Shown here: positions 52,702 through 61,803 of the stretch, one piece after another | Layout of the letters: each line of letters begins with the position of its first letter | How positions within the stretch are numbered: the stretch's first letter is position 1 | Assembly (NCBI GenBank): GCA_040878185.1 | Contig: JBBDMS010000048.1 | Span: forward strand, 11,750 to 75,749 | Reading direction: 5' to 3' | Length of the DNA stretch: 64,000 bases | Origin: JAWXBK01 sp040878185 | GTDB lineage: Bacteria > Pseudomonadota > Alphaproteobacteria > Dongiales > Dongiaceae | Notes under the pieces: model-generated | What the model saw: the letters and a program-made list of their open reading frames with translations, nothing else | Told to the model about the DNA's origin: nothing | Database searches by the model: none | Program-made: the position numbers and the translations under genes

Positions 52702-53118
52702 ATGGCCGACACTCTTTCCTTCGAACTGGTCTCGCCGGAGCGGCTGCTGCTCTCGCGCGAGGTCGAGATGGTGGTGGTGCCGGGCACCGAAGGGGATTTC
52801 GGCGTGCTGCCGTCGCATGCGCCGCTGATCTCGCAGGTGCGGCCCGGCATCCTCGTGGTGTTCGACGGCGGCAAGCCGATCGATCGCATTTTCGTTTCCG
52901 GCGGCGTGGCTGAAGTTACGCCCGAACGCTGCACGGTTCTGGCCGAAGAGGCGATGCCGGTCGAGGCACTCGACCGCGCCGTTGCCGAGCGTCAGATCGC
53001 CGACGGGAAGGACGATCTGGCCGAGGCCACGACCGATCTCGAACGGGGCAAGGCCGAGCGGTCGATCGAGATCGGCGAGGCGAAACTAGCGGCCCTGGCC
53101 GGCGGCAGCCCGTACTGA
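52702..53118 (+). CDS. atpC: ATP synthase F1 epsilon subunit
   Basis: A 138-residue epsilon subunit. The beta-sandwich has FELVSPERLLLSREVEMVVVPG and GDFGVLPSHAPLIS; a short helical C-terminal region (about 90-138) follows. It is the last gene of the F1 cluster, 77 bp after atpD. Confidence 0.96.
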   Translation: MADTLSFELVSPERLLLSREVEMVVVPGTEGDFGVLPSHAPLISQVRPGILVVFDGGKPIDRIFVSGGVAEVTPERCTVLAEEAMPVEALDRAVAERQIADGKDDLAEATTDLERGKAERSIEIGEAKLAALAGGSPY

Positions 53119-53176
53119 CCGGCGCGCCGCGCGGCTTCGATCCATTTGCTACCCTATAAAAAGCAAGGGTTTAGGT

Positions 53177-53207
53177 GCCGTGCGACGGTCTTGAACCGTG
53201 ACGCGGC
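53177..53207 (+). promoter_or_regulatory. 31-nt hairpin in the leader of the diiron protein gene
   Basis: GCCGTG (53177-53182) pairs with CGCGGC (53202-53207), then after a two-base mismatch ACGGT pairs with ACCGT around the loop CTTGA. TATAAA at 53155-53160 could be a -10 for this leader, though no good -35 is seen. It lies between atpC and the ferritin-like gene and has no T-run. Confidence 0.4.
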
Positions 53208-53260
53208 CATGCCCACAATAGGGGAGCGTTGGACCTTCATCGATGCAGATCGGGGGCGTT

Positions 53261-54085
53261 ATGAGCATCATGAAGCACTGGACATTGGACGATATTCCGT
53301 GGTCGCGGTTCGACCCCTCGAAGGTCGATCCGGAGATTCTGCGGCTCATGAAGGCCGCCGCCCTTGTTGAGTATAATGGCGGCGACTATGCCGCCTATCT
53401 GTGCAACGTCTTTCACGACGATCCGGAATTTCAAGCCGAGGCCCGCGTCTGGGCCGAGGAAGAAGTGCAGCACGGGCGGGCGCTCGGTCGCTGGGCCGAG
53501 CTTGCCGATCCGACCTTCCGACTCAAGGAATCCTTCGAGCGCTTCAAGGACGGATTCAAGATCCGCACGGATCTGGACGAGTCGGTCCGCGGCTCGCGCA
53601 CCGGCGAACTGGTCGCACGCTGCATCGTCGAGACCGGAACCAGTTCCTATTACACCGCGCTCATGGAATCGACCGACGAGCCGGTGCTGAAAGAAATCTG
53701 CCGCAACATCGCCGCCGACGAACTGCGGCATTACAAACTTTTCTATTCGCACATGCGGCGCTATCTCGAGCGCGAGAATGTCAGCCGCGTCCGCCGCGCG
53801 ATGGTGGCGATCGCGCGCGCCGGCGAAACCGAAGACGACGAGCTCGCATACGCCTATTACGCCGCGAATGGCGGCGGCGAGCCCTATAACCGGCGGCGGT
53901 ACAATCGCGCCTATGCGCGCCGCGCCTATGGCGTTTATGAGCCGCGCCATGTCGAGCGCGGCATCGCCATGCTGCTGAAGGCGGCAGGCTTCCCGCCGCA
54001 TGGGCGGATCAACCGGGTGATCTCGTCGCTCACCTGGCGCGTACTGAAATCGCGCCAGCAGCGGCTCGTCCGCGCCGGAGCCTGA
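53261..54085 (+). CDS. ferritin-like diiron carboxylate protein
   Basis: A 274-residue protein with two evenly spaced iron-ligand sets: E38, then E68-x2-H71, and E124, then E154-x2-H157, each about 30 residues apart. This is the four-helix-bundle diiron pattern of ferritin-like, desaturase and N-oxygenase proteins. It is longer than a plain rubrerythrin and has no rubredoxin domain. The reaction is unknown. After the bundle comes a Tyr/Arg-rich segment (RRRYNRAYARRAYGVYEPR) and a basic end. The start has GGGGG a few bases upstream; an in-frame ATG six codons earlier is possible. The GST gene follows by 4 bp. Confidence 0.82.
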   Translation: MSIMKHWTLDDIPWSRFDPSKVDPEILRLMKAAALVEYNGGDYAAYLCNVFHDDPEFQAEARVWAEEEVQHGRALGRWAELADPTFRLKESFERFKDGFKIRTDLDESVRGSRTGELVARCIVETGTSSYYTALMESTDEPVLKEICRNIAADELRHYKLFYSHMRRYLERENVSRVRRAMVAIARAGETEDDELAYAYYAANGGGEPYNRRRYNRAYARRAYGVYEPRHVERGIAMLLKAAGFPPHGRINRVISSLTWRVLKSRQQRLVRAGA

Positions 54086-54089
54086 CTCC

Positions 54090-54722
54090 ATGCCGACGGG
54101 CGGCGGTTTCCGCCTCTATGGCAGCGCGACATCGGGAAATGCCTATAAGCCGGCTTTGATGCTTGCACTCTCGCGCCAGCCGTTCGAGTTCGTGCCGGTT
54201 GCGCTGCAGGAAGGCGAGTCGCGGAGCGATGCCTTCCGCGCGATCAACCGCTTTCAGGAAGTGCCGGTCCTCGAACATGGCGCGCGCCGCATCGTCCAGT
54301 CGGGCGTGATCCTCGCTTATCTCGCCGAGACGCTCGGGACGTTCGGCCATCGCGACGAGGACGAGCGCTGGCAGATCCAGGAATGGCTCGCTTGGGACAA
54401 TCAGCGCATGACGGGTGGCGCGGCGCTACTGCGCTATCTGCGGCGCTGGTTCCCCGATACCGATCCGGCGGTCGTCGCTTTCACCACCGGCCGCACCGAG
54501 CGCGCGCGCGGTCAGCTCGATGCCTGGCTCGCCGAACATGGCTGGCTGGTGGGCAAGCATCCGACGATCGCGGACATCGCGAACTGCGCCTATGCATTCT
54601 GGCTCGACGAGGCCGGTCTCGATCCGGCGCGCTGGCCGGCGATCGGCGCGTGGCTGCGGCGGATCGAAGCGCTGCCGGGATTTGCACGCCCCGATGCGCT
54701 GATGGCGGCGCCCGCGCGCTAA
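54090..54722 (+). CDS. glutathione S-transferase family protein
   Basis: A 210-residue protein with a thioredoxin-like N-terminal half (LYGSATSGNAYKPALMLALS, then VPVLEHG and QSGVILAYLAE) and an all-helical C-terminal half (about 90-200) containing KHPTIADIANCAYAFW with the structural N-capping motif. Residue use fits Ser-type GSTs. Substrate unknown. It is 4 bp after the diiron protein gene, so the two likely form an operon, and is convergent with the TPR gene. Confidence 0.9.
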   Translation: MPTGGGFRLYGSATSGNAYKPALMLALSRQPFEFVPVALQEGESRSDAFRAINRFQEVPVLEHGARRIVQSGVILAYLAETLGTFGHRDEDERWQIQEWLAWDNQRMTGGAALLRYLRRWFPDTDPAVVAFTTGRTERARGQLDAWLAEHGWLVGKHPTIADIANCAYAFWLDEAGLDPARWPAIGAWLRRIEALPGFARPDALMAAPAR

Positions 54723-54741
54723 GAGCGGAAACGTCGGTGCG

Positions 54742-55773
54742 TCAGCCGAGCGCGCGGCCGAGACGCTGCCGGATCGCCGCCCAGTTCTCCGAACCGAGAT
54801 TGAACGCGGATTTCCATTCGTCCGGCTCGGGCACGTCCCAGTCGGCGAAGGCGGCGATGTTCGCGGCGCGATTCTTGACCAGCCGCGTGTTGCGCTTCTT
54901 GAGGCCGGTCACGAAGGTGAGGCCTACCGGGAACACCGGCACGGTGAAGATGCCGAGCTCCGGTCTGGTCTCGAGCAGGCAGGGCACCAGCTTCCAGAGA
55001 TCGCCGACCCAGAAATTGGAACTGCGCTCGGGGGCGCCGGCGACCGGATCGGGCGGCAGGGTGCCGTGCAGCATCACGATCGAATCCTTGCCGGCGATCG
55101 CTTCGAGCGCCGCGAACGTGTCGTAGGCCTCTTCGAAGCCGCGCGGCGAACGGATCATCGCGATGTCGAACCGCTTGCGGCCGGCGAGCTTCTCGAGACG
55201 GTCGGATGCCAGAAACTCGAGCGGTGTGGTCTCGTAGATCCGCGTCGGCGCTTCGAAGCGATGGCGAATGTCCGGCTTCTGCTCGACGCCGATTGCCAGC
55301 GTCGGCGGTTTCGCCAGCTTGAGCGTGCGGCCCTGCCGGATGCCGATCTCGAGATAGACCTTGGGGGTGCGCCAGCGCAGCAAGCGTTCGACCAGATCGG
55401 TATAGGGCCCGCCCGGCATCAACGTGCGCGCGAGCTGGGTGCGCGCGGTGTCGCGCGAGGGCTGCAAGGCGAGGGCGCGGTAGAACTGCTTGCGCGCGTC
55501 GGCGATCTTGCCGGCCGAGACCATCGCGGCGCCGAGATTGTCGTAGAAATCGGGAATGTTCTCGTTGATCCGGATCGCTTCCTGCAGCCAGCGGATCGCC
55601 TCGCGATAATTCTTTCGCTGGCCCTCGAGTACGCCCATCATGTTGTGAACGAGGGCACTGCGCGGCAGCGTGACGAGCAGGCCGCGATAGATCGCCTCCG
55701 CGTCGTCGAGGCGCCCTTCCTTGTGATGGCGCATCGCGTTCTGGATAAGCTGGTTCGCGTCGGTCTGTTCCAT
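54742..55773 (-). CDS. TPR protein with methyltransferase-like domain
   Basis: A 343-residue protein. Residues 1-120 form three tetratricopeptide repeats (GRLDDAEAIYRGLL, NYREAIRWLQEAI and GKIADARKQFYRALAL). Residues about 130-310 resemble a Rossmann-like class I methyltransferase fold (KVYLEIGIRQGRTLKLA, then FDIAMIRSPRGFEEAYD) without a confident SAM-binding acidic residue. It looks like the TPR plus class I methyltransferase group often found near glycan genes. Function unknown. It is 15 bp upstream-to-downstream spaced from rppH on the same strand. Confidence 0.78.
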   Translation of the reverse strand: MEQTDANQLIQNAMRHHKEGRLDDAEAIYRGLLVTLPRSALVHNMMGVLEGQRKNYREAIRWLQEAIRINENIPDFYDNLGAAMVSAGKIADARKQFYRALALQPSRDTARTQLARTLMPGGPYTDLVERLLRWRTPKVYLEIGIRQGRTLKLAKPPTLAIGVEQKPDIRHRFEAPTRIYETTPLEFLASDRLEKLAGRKRFDIAMIRSPRGFEEAYDTFAALEAIAGKDSIVMLHGTLPPDPVAGAPERSSNFWVGDLWKLVPCLLETRPELGIFTVPVFPVGLTFVTGLKKRNTRLVKNRAANIAAFADWDVPEPDEWKSAFNLGSENWAAIRQRLGRALG

Positions 55774-55788
55774 CGCCGTTTCCGTTCG

Positions 55789-56268
55789 TCAGATCGCGCT
55801 GCCGGAATCGAGGGCAAGGTAGGCGAACTCGGCCACGATGTCACGGTAGAGCTGCTGCTTGAACGGCACGATGACGGCGGGAAGCTCCGTCATCGTGACC
55901 CATTTCCAGCAACTGAATTCGGGGCGCCGGGTCGCGATGTCGATATCGGAATCTTCGCCCTCGAAGCGGAAGGCGAACCATTTCTGCTCCTGGCCGCGGA
56001 AGCGCCCGCCCCAGAGCGTGCTGGCGAGGTTGTCGGGCAGGTCGTAGCGCAACCAGCGCCGGCTTTCGGCCAGCAGGGATGCCTTGTCGGTGCCGATCTC
56101 CTCGCGCATCTCGCGCCAGGCGGCCCTGATCGGCGTCTCGCCGCGGTCGATACCGCCCTGCGGCATCTGCCAGGCATTGCTCGTCATATCGAGACGCTGG
56201 GCCACCAGCACCTCGTTGGCGCGGTTGAGCAGCATGATGCCGACGCAGGGGCGATAGAGCTCGCTCAT
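55789..56268 (-). CDS. rppH: RNA pyrophosphohydrolase
   Basis: A 159-residue Nudix hydrolase. YRPCVGIMLLNRANEVLVAQ and WQMPQGGIDRGE open it; the Nudix box runs from about 38 to 60 with the metal-binding REMREEIGT. The PQGGID form marks the RppH/dinucleoside polyphosphate group. It removes pyrophosphate from mRNA 5' ends to start decay. It starts inside the end of the deacetylase gene (overlap ATGA at 56268-56265). Confidence 0.94.
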   Translation of the reverse strand: MSELYRPCVGIMLLNRANEVLVAQRLDMTSNAWQMPQGGIDRGETPIRAAWREMREEIGTDKASLLAESRRWLRYDLPDNLASTLWGGRFRGQEQKWFAFRFEGEDSDIDIATRRPEFSCWKWVTMTELPAVIVPFKQQLYRDIVAEFAYLALDSGSAI

Positions 56269-57374
56269 TGCAGTCGCTGCCGGCCGACGACGGCGGTGAT
56301 CGGCGCCAGCACGAAGCCTTTCGCCTCGAGCGTCGGAATCCAGGCGGCCAGCCGCTCGATGGTGATCGGATAAGGCGAGGCGAATGCGACGGCAGCGCCC
56401 TCGCTGCGCGCAATCCGTTCGATCTGCTGCAGCCGTCCGTCGATCGCGATGCGCGACGCTTCGCGGTCGATATAGTGATTGTTCACTGCCATCGGCAGGG
56501 CGATCTCCTCCGCCAGCGTCGGCAACACACTGAAGGGTGCGGCACCGTTGTCGACATAGAGATAACCGCGCTCGCCCAGTGCTTCCAGGATCGGGCGCAT
56601 CAGCTCGGCCGAGGTGGTAAAGCGCGAGCCCATGTGGACCGCGACGCCGACCACGCCATCCGACCGAGCGAGAATGCTGTCCATGCGCGTGATATTGTCC
56701 TGCACCGGCAGCGTGCTCAGAAGGGCGAGCGGCCCGGGATCGTCCTCGGGATAGTTCAGCGGCTCCATTGGCAGCTCGATCAGCGCCTCATGGCCGTCCG
56801 AGCGCGCGCGCGCGATCCACTCGGTCAGCTTGCGGCTATAGGGGCTGAACGCGAGCGTCACGCCGGGCGGCATATGCGCGATGATCGCATCGCCCGCCGC
56901 GTCGCTCAACCCGAGCGACGTGAACACGATCGCGATGCGCGGGCGCGGATCGGAAACCGAGAATTCGCCGGCATAACGCCGCCAGGGCAGGTCCGCGCCG
57001 CTCGGCATCGTGGGCAGCGCGGCGGTCTCGGTCGCTGTCGCATCGCTCGCCGCGGCGTCGGCATTGTCGGTCGCGACGACATTGTCCGCCGCATTGGCGT
57101 CGTCGGGCTTGGGCGGCGGCGGTGCGCTCGAAGCGTCGCCCGATGCATCGGGCGGGACCGCATCGGCGGCCATCACGCTCCCGGATTCCGCCGGGTCGTC
57201 GGCCGCGGCTGCGATTTGCGGATCGGGGATCGCGGCTCGCGGGTCGAGTTCGATCACCACCGTCGGCGCCGTGGACAGAAACGGCCGCAGCTGTCCGGTC
57301 GCGTCGAACCATATGAGGAAGCCCGCGAGCGCGGCGACGAGCATCCCCGCCAGGACAGTGCCGGCCCGCATCAC
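56265..57374 (-). CDS. divergent polysaccharide deacetylase family protein
   Basis: A 369-residue protein with one N-terminal membrane helix (TVLAGMLVAALAGFLIWF), a long Ala/Asp/Pro linker (about 40-130) and a DUF610-type divergent polysaccharide deacetylase domain (about 140-369): RIAIVFTSLGLSDAAGDAII, ELPMEPLNYPEDDPGP and VGVAVHMGSRFTT. The domain acts in the periplasm, substrate unproven. It sits between ctpA and rppH, the usual alphaproteobacterial order, with a four-base overlap with rppH. Confidence 0.9.
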   Translation of the reverse strand: MMRAGTVLAGMLVAALAGFLIWFDATGQLRPFLSTAPTVVIELDPRAAIPDPQIAAAADDPAESGSVMAADAVPPDASGDASSAPPPPKPDDANAADNVVATDNADAAASDATATETAALPTMPSGADLPWRRYAGEFSVSDPRPRIAIVFTSLGLSDAAGDAIIAHMPPGVTLAFSPYSRKLTEWIARARSDGHEALIELPMEPLNYPEDDPGPLALLSTLPVQDNITRMDSILARSDGVVGVAVHMGSRFTTSAELMRPILEALGERGYLYVDNGAAPFSVLPTLAEEIALPMAVNNHYIDREASRIAIDGRLQQIERIARSEGAAVAFASPYPITIERLAAWIPTLEAKGFVLAPITAVVGRQRLQ

Positions 57375-57423
57375 GCTCCAGGCGAGCGGCCCGACGTTGC
57401 GAAGATCGCCGCCGGCAAGAGAG

Positions 57424-58782
57424 TTATTCCGTCGCCTGGCCGGTCAACAGGGCCAATCCGCGCAACAGATCGAGCGCGCGGGTGAGCTGATAGTCGACCG
57501 GTTCCGGCTCCTCTTCCGCCGGTGCCACTACGGGCTCGGCGTCCTCTTCGGCGTCGGCATCGTCGGGCGTTTCGGAATCAGCGGGTTCGTCGAGCTCCTC
57601 GCCTTCCGGTTCGACCGGTTCGGTCACGCCCATCGTTTCGTTCTGCAGCGCGCCGCGCAGATCGGCTTCGCTGCGGCTTTCGCCGGCTTCGACGATCTCG
57701 ACGATAGCCTGCTCCACCTCGATATCGGGTTCGATGCCGAGCGCCTGGATCGAGCGACCGGAGGGCGTGTAGTAGCGCGCCGTGGTGAGGCGGATCGCGC
57801 CCTGTCCCTGCAGGGGAATGACGGTCTGCACCGAGCCCTTGCCGAAGGTGCGGGTGCCGAGAAGGATGGCGCGGTGATGATCCTGCAGCGCGCCGGCCAC
57901 GATCTCGGAAGCCGAGGCCGATCCGCCGTTGATCAGCACGATCATCGGGACGCCGTTCAGCACGTCGCCTGTCTCGGCGTTGAAACGCTGCGCATTGCCG
58001 TCGTCGCGGCCACGCGTCGAAACGATCTCGCCCTTGTCGAGGAAATCGTCGGAGATGGCGATCGCCTGGTCGAGCAGGCCGCCCGGATTGTTGCGCAGAT
58101 CGAGGATGAAACCCGAGAGCTGGCCGCCGGCTTCTTCCGTGAGCTCGGCGATGATTTTCTGCAACTCGGTGTCGGTCTTTTCGCTGAAGGTGGTGACGCG
58201 CACATAGCCGATATCGCCTTCGAGCCGACCGCGTACGGACTCGATGACGATGACGGCCCGCTTGATCGTCACATCGAAGGTTTCTTCCTCGCCGCGCAGG
58301 ATCGAGAGCGTGATCTCGGTATCGACCTTGCCGCGCATGCGCTCGACCGCGTCGCTGAGCGTCATGCCGAGCACCGGTTCGCCGTCGAGATGGGTGATGT
58401 AATCGCCCGGCTGGATGCCGGCGCGAAAGGCCGGCGTATCGTCGATCGGCGACACCACGCGAACCAGGCCATTTTCCAGCGTCACCTCGATGCCGAGGCC
58501 GCCGAACTCGCCGCGCGTCTGCACCTGCATGTCGTCGAAGCTATCGGCGCTGAGATAGCTCGAATGCGGATCGAGTGAACTCAACATGCCGTTGATCGCC
58601 GCCTCGATCAGCTCCTTGTCCGATACCTCTTCGACATAGCTGGCCCGGACGCGCTCGAATACGTCGCCGAACAGGCTCAGCTGGCGATAGGTCTCGGAGC
58701 TGTCGGAGGCGGCGAACGTCCCGGCGCTGGCCGAGACGAGCAGCAGGGTCGCGAGGGCGGCCGGGCGAACGATGCGCTTCAT
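57424..58782 (-). CDS. ctpA: carboxyl-terminal processing protease (CtpA/Prc-like, S41)
   Basis: A 452-residue S41A protease. It has a signal peptide (residues 1-25), a PDZ domain (about 95-170, GGLGIEVTLENGLVRVVSPI) and the protease domain with the Ser-Lys dyad: S290 in GGSASASEIV and K315 in RTFGKGSVQT. The C-terminus carries a 60-residue acidic Glu/Pro-rich tail. It trims periplasmic proteins at their C-termini, commonly including cell-wall enzymes. MKRIVRPAAL is the start, with GAGGTG upstream; an ATG eight codons earlier has no ribosome binding site. Confidence 0.93.
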   Translation of the reverse strand: MKRIVRPAALATLLLVSASAGTFAASDSSETYRQLSLFGDVFERVRASYVEEVSDKELIEAAINGMLSSLDPHSSYLSADSFDDMQVQTRGEFGGLGIEVTLENGLVRVVSPIDDTPAFRAGIQPGDYITHLDGEPVLGMTLSDAVERMRGKVDTEITLSILRGEEETFDVTIKRAVIVIESVRGRLEGDIGYVRVTTFSEKTDTELQKIIAELTEEAGGQLSGFILDLRNNPGGLLDQAIAISDDFLDKGEIVSTRGRDDGNAQRFNAETGDVLNGVPMIVLINGGSASASEIVAGALQDHHRAILLGTRTFGKGSVQTVIPLQGQGAIRLTTARYYTPSGRSIQALGIEPDIEVEQAIVEIVEAGESRSEADLRGALQNETMGVTEPVEPEGEELDEPADSETPDDADAEEDAEPVVAPAEEEPEPVDYQLTRALDLLRGLALLTGQATE

Positions 58783-58826
58783 CAGCAAAATACACCTCGA
58801 AATCATGGTTTTTTCGGGTCGGCGGA

Positions 58827-60026
58827 TCATCCGCCGATGACTGTGCCAAGCCAAGGCGCCGGGTCCACCGGCTGGCCCGCGCGGCGCAATTCGACATAAA
58901 GTTGCGGATTGATGCCGGTATCGGCATCCATCGCGCCCGCCGGCTCGCCCGCGAGGACCCATTGGCCCACGCTGGCATCGACGCGCGCAAGCCCGGCTAA
59001 CAGCGAATGATACCCGTCGCTGTGTTCGACGATCAAGATTAGTCCATAGCCCCGGAACGGGCCGGCAAAGACGACGCGCCCGTCGAACGGCACCACGACC
59101 TGCGCGCCGGGCCGCGCCTCGATCACGATCCCCCGGGAGGCCTCGCCCGTCTCGGTGGCGGCGCCATAGGCGAGCGCGAGCCGGCCGCGGACCGGCAGGA
59201 CCAGGCCGCCCGGTCCGTTCGGGAACGGGCGCAGGTCCGGTGCCGGCAGGGCCGCCAGCGACGCCGGGTCGGCCGGATCGGCCGCCGCCGCCGGATCCTC
59301 GGGTTTCGCCGGCGGTAACGTCGCGAGCCGCGCCATCAGGTCGCGCAGGTCGGCTGCCTCGCGGGCGAGGGTCTCTATCCGCGCTTCGGCGGCGAGCCGC
59401 TCGGCTTCGGTCTCGCTGCGCATGCCCTCCATGCGCTCGACCAAAGCGGCGAGTTCGCGATTCTCCTCGTCGAGTGCTTTGGCTTCGGCGGCAACCGCCT
59501 CCTGCTGCAAAGCGATGTCGCTCCGCATGGCGGCGAGCGACGCGAGATCGGCGCGCATCGCTTCGGCGCGCGCCGCCAGAAGCGGCTGGATGCGATTGAG
59601 CAAAGCGGCGGCACGCGCGCGATCGAGCGGATCGCCCGGTGCAAACAGGCTCGCCTCGGGTGGCGTCAGCGCGAGGCGCTGCAGGGCCGCGAGCGTCGCT
59701 GCCTGGCCGGCTCGGTCGGCGGCGATGCCCTCTTCGAGCGCTGTCGCCCCGGCCTCGAGTTCGACAATCCGGCTCTCGATCGCGTTCAGCGTTTCTTCGC
59801 GATCCTGCGCGGCGGCAGCGGCGGCAATCAGTTGCCGGCGCAGATCGGCAAGGTCGCCTTCGAGCGTCTGCGCTTCACGCTCGAGCGTCGCCGCGCGGTC
59901 GCGTTCGCTCTCGATGGTTTCCTCGATCGCTTCGAGCGTGGCGGGCTCTTCGGCGCGCGCGAGATCATGCAGCGCACAGAAGGCGCCGATCGCGAGAGCG
60001 CCGACGATCGGGAGAAGGCGCAGCAA
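58827..60026 (-). CDS. EnvC-like murein hydrolase activator (degenerate M23)
   Basis: A 399-residue exported protein: signal peptide (about 1-24), a long coiled-coil (about 28-235) rich in Glu/Ala/Arg, and a LytM/M23 domain (about 270-395). The M23 metal ligands are not kept: the usual HxxxD and HxH positions read RGIVIE and QLYVELR. It therefore should act as an amidase activator like EnvC rather than as a peptidase. It lies between gpmI and ctpA, the standard order. Confidence 0.9.
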   Translation of the reverse strand: MLRLLPIVGALAIGAFCALHDLARAEEPATLEAIEETIESERDRAATLEREAQTLEGDLADLRRQLIAAAAAAQDREETLNAIESRIVELEAGATALEEGIAADRAGQAATLAALQRLALTPPEASLFAPGDPLDRARAAALLNRIQPLLAARAEAMRADLASLAAMRSDIALQQEAVAAEAKALDEENRELAALVERMEGMRSETEAERLAAEARIETLAREAADLRDLMARLATLPPAKPEDPAAAADPADPASLAALPAPDLRPFPNGPGGLVLPVRGRLALAYGAATETGEASRGIVIEARPGAQVVVPFDGRVVFAGPFRGYGLILIVEHSDGYHSLLAGLARVDASVGQWVLAGEPAGAMDADTGINPQLYVELRRAGQPVDPAPWLGTVIGG

Positions 60027-60043
60027 GGACGTGCCGTTTCGCT

Positions 60044-61618
60044 TCAGCGGGTCGCGCGTATTTCGGGAGCCGCCGATGCCGGCAACAACGAACGGCCGGT
60101 CATCGCCGCCGGCTGCGGCAGTCCCATCAACGACAGCACGGTCGGCGCGATATCGGCCAGCTTGCCGTTCGCCAGCGTTGTCCGCGCCGCGCGCGAATCA
60201 TTGCTCACCAGTACCACCGGAACCGGGTTCGTGGTGTGCGCGGTATGCGGCTGATCGCCCGCGGGATCGCGCATCATCTCGGCATTGCCATGATCGGCGG
60301 TAATCAGCATCGCGCCGCCGGCGTTGCCGATCGCCGCCGCCAGGCGTCCGAGACAGGCATCGACCGCTTCGACGGCCCGTATCGCAGCGGTCCGATCGCC
60401 GCTATGGCCGACCATGTCGGTGTTCGCATAATTGGCGACGATCAGATCGTATTTGCCGTTGCGGATCGCTTCGACCAGCCGGTCGGTCAGCTCGGGCGCC
60501 GACATCTCCGGCTGGAGATCGTAGGTCGCGACTTTCGGCGAGGGGACGAGAATGCGGTCCTCGCCGTCGAACAGGCGCTCTTCGCCGCCGTTCAGGAAGA
60601 AAGTCACGTGTGCGTACTTTTCGGTTTCCGCCGCGCGCAACTGCTTCAGCCCGGCGCGCGCCACGACTTCGCCCAGCGTGTCGGCCAGCGCTTCCGAGGG
60701 GAAGATCGGCGTCATGAACGAATTGAGCGCGCTCGAATATTCGGTCATCCCCGCCGCCGCCACGAAGGCCGGCTGCCGCGTCCATTCGAACGCGGCGAAA
60801 GCGGGGTCGAGCAAGGCGGTCAGAATCTGGCGCATGCGGTCGGCGCGGAAATTGGCCGCCAGCAGCGCGTCGCCGTCATGCATGCCGTCATAGTCGCCGA
60901 TCACGGTCGGACGGACGAATTCGTCGGTTTCGCCGCGCCCCCGCGCCTGTTCGATCGCAACCAGCGGATCGGCCGCGCGCTCGCCCTCGCCGAGCACCAA
61001 TGTGCGCCAGGCGAGCTCGGTGCGCTCCCAGCGCGTGTCGCGATCCATCGCGTAATAGCGGCCGGTCACGGTGGCGATCCGGGTGCGCGCGAGCGGCGCG
61101 ATCGCGGTGCTGAACTCGCGCATGTAGCCGGCGGCGCTTTGCGGCGGGGTATCGCGCCCGTCGAGGAAGGCATGGATAGCGACCGGCACGCCGGCTGCAT
61201 CGATCCGCCGGGCGAGGGCGCGGATATGCGCATCGTGCGCATGAACGCCGCCCGGCGAGAGCAATCCCATCAGATGGCAGGTGCCGCCCGCCGCGCGCGC
61301 CCGCGCGATCAGATCGGTCAGTACGGGGTTCGCATCGAGCGTTCCATCGGCGATCGCGGCGTCGATCCGCGGCAGATCCTGCATGACGACGCGGCCGGCG
61401 CCGAGATTCATGTGACCCACTTCGGAATTACCCATCTGGCCGGCCGGCAGGCCGACATGGGATTCCGAGGCCTCGATCAGCGCATGCGGCGCCTCGGCCA
61501 TGAAACGGTCCCAGTTCGGCGTCCGCGCGAGCGCGATGGCGTTGTGTTCGGACGGGGGCGCCTCGCCCCAGCCATCGAGAATGCAGAGGAGGACCGGTCT
61601 GGGGACGGGCTGGGACAT
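60044..61618 (-). CDS. gpmI: 2,3-bisphosphoglycerate-independent phosphoglycerate mutase
   Basis: A 524-residue alkaline-phosphatase-fold mutase. VLLCILDGWG starts it, S65 in GQMGNSEVGHMNLG is the phosphorylated serine, and FLDGRDTPPQSA, ANYANTDMVGHSG and ITADHGNAEMM provide manganese ligands. It interconverts 3- and 2-phosphoglycerate. MSQPVPRPVL is the start; the open frame continues upstream through unrelated sequence. A radical SAM gene lies on the other strand next to its start. Confidence 0.96.
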   Translation of the reverse strand: MSQPVPRPVLLCILDGWGEAPPSEHNAIALARTPNWDRFMAEAPHALIEASESHVGLPAGQMGNSEVGHMNLGAGRVVMQDLPRIDAAIADGTLDANPVLTDLIARARAAGGTCHLMGLLSPGGVHAHDAHIRALARRIDAAGVPVAIHAFLDGRDTPPQSAAGYMREFSTAIAPLARTRIATVTGRYYAMDRDTRWERTELAWRTLVLGEGERAADPLVAIEQARGRGETDEFVRPTVIGDYDGMHDGDALLAANFRADRMRQILTALLDPAFAAFEWTRQPAFVAAAGMTEYSSALNSFMTPIFPSEALADTLGEVVARAGLKQLRAAETEKYAHVTFFLNGGEERLFDGEDRILVPSPKVATYDLQPEMSAPELTDRLVEAIRNGKYDLIVANYANTDMVGHSGDRTAAIRAVEAVDACLGRLAAAIGNAGGAMLITADHGNAEMMRDPAGDQPHTAHTTNPVPVVLVSNDSRAARTTLANGKLADIAPTVLSLMGLPQPAAMTGRSLLPASAAPEIRATR

Positions 61619-61803
61619 GACGGCAATATAGGGGCTCGACCGGCGGCGGCAAACGGTGCACCGGCCTTGTCGAAGCGGGCATGACCACTGGCCGAATCGG
61701 TTTCCGGCGCTGCCGGCAGGGTGTGCTAGTCTTGCCCTGCCGGTTTGCGATGGGGGCACGGTCTGCATCCCCGGTCGACGATGCCGGCAATGGGGATTAT
61801 GCG

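Noticed and set aside
53119..53260. Possible tRNA in the atpC-diiron gene spacer because of its hairpin
   Set aside because: Only one extended hairpin forms; no T-arm or acceptor pattern is present.
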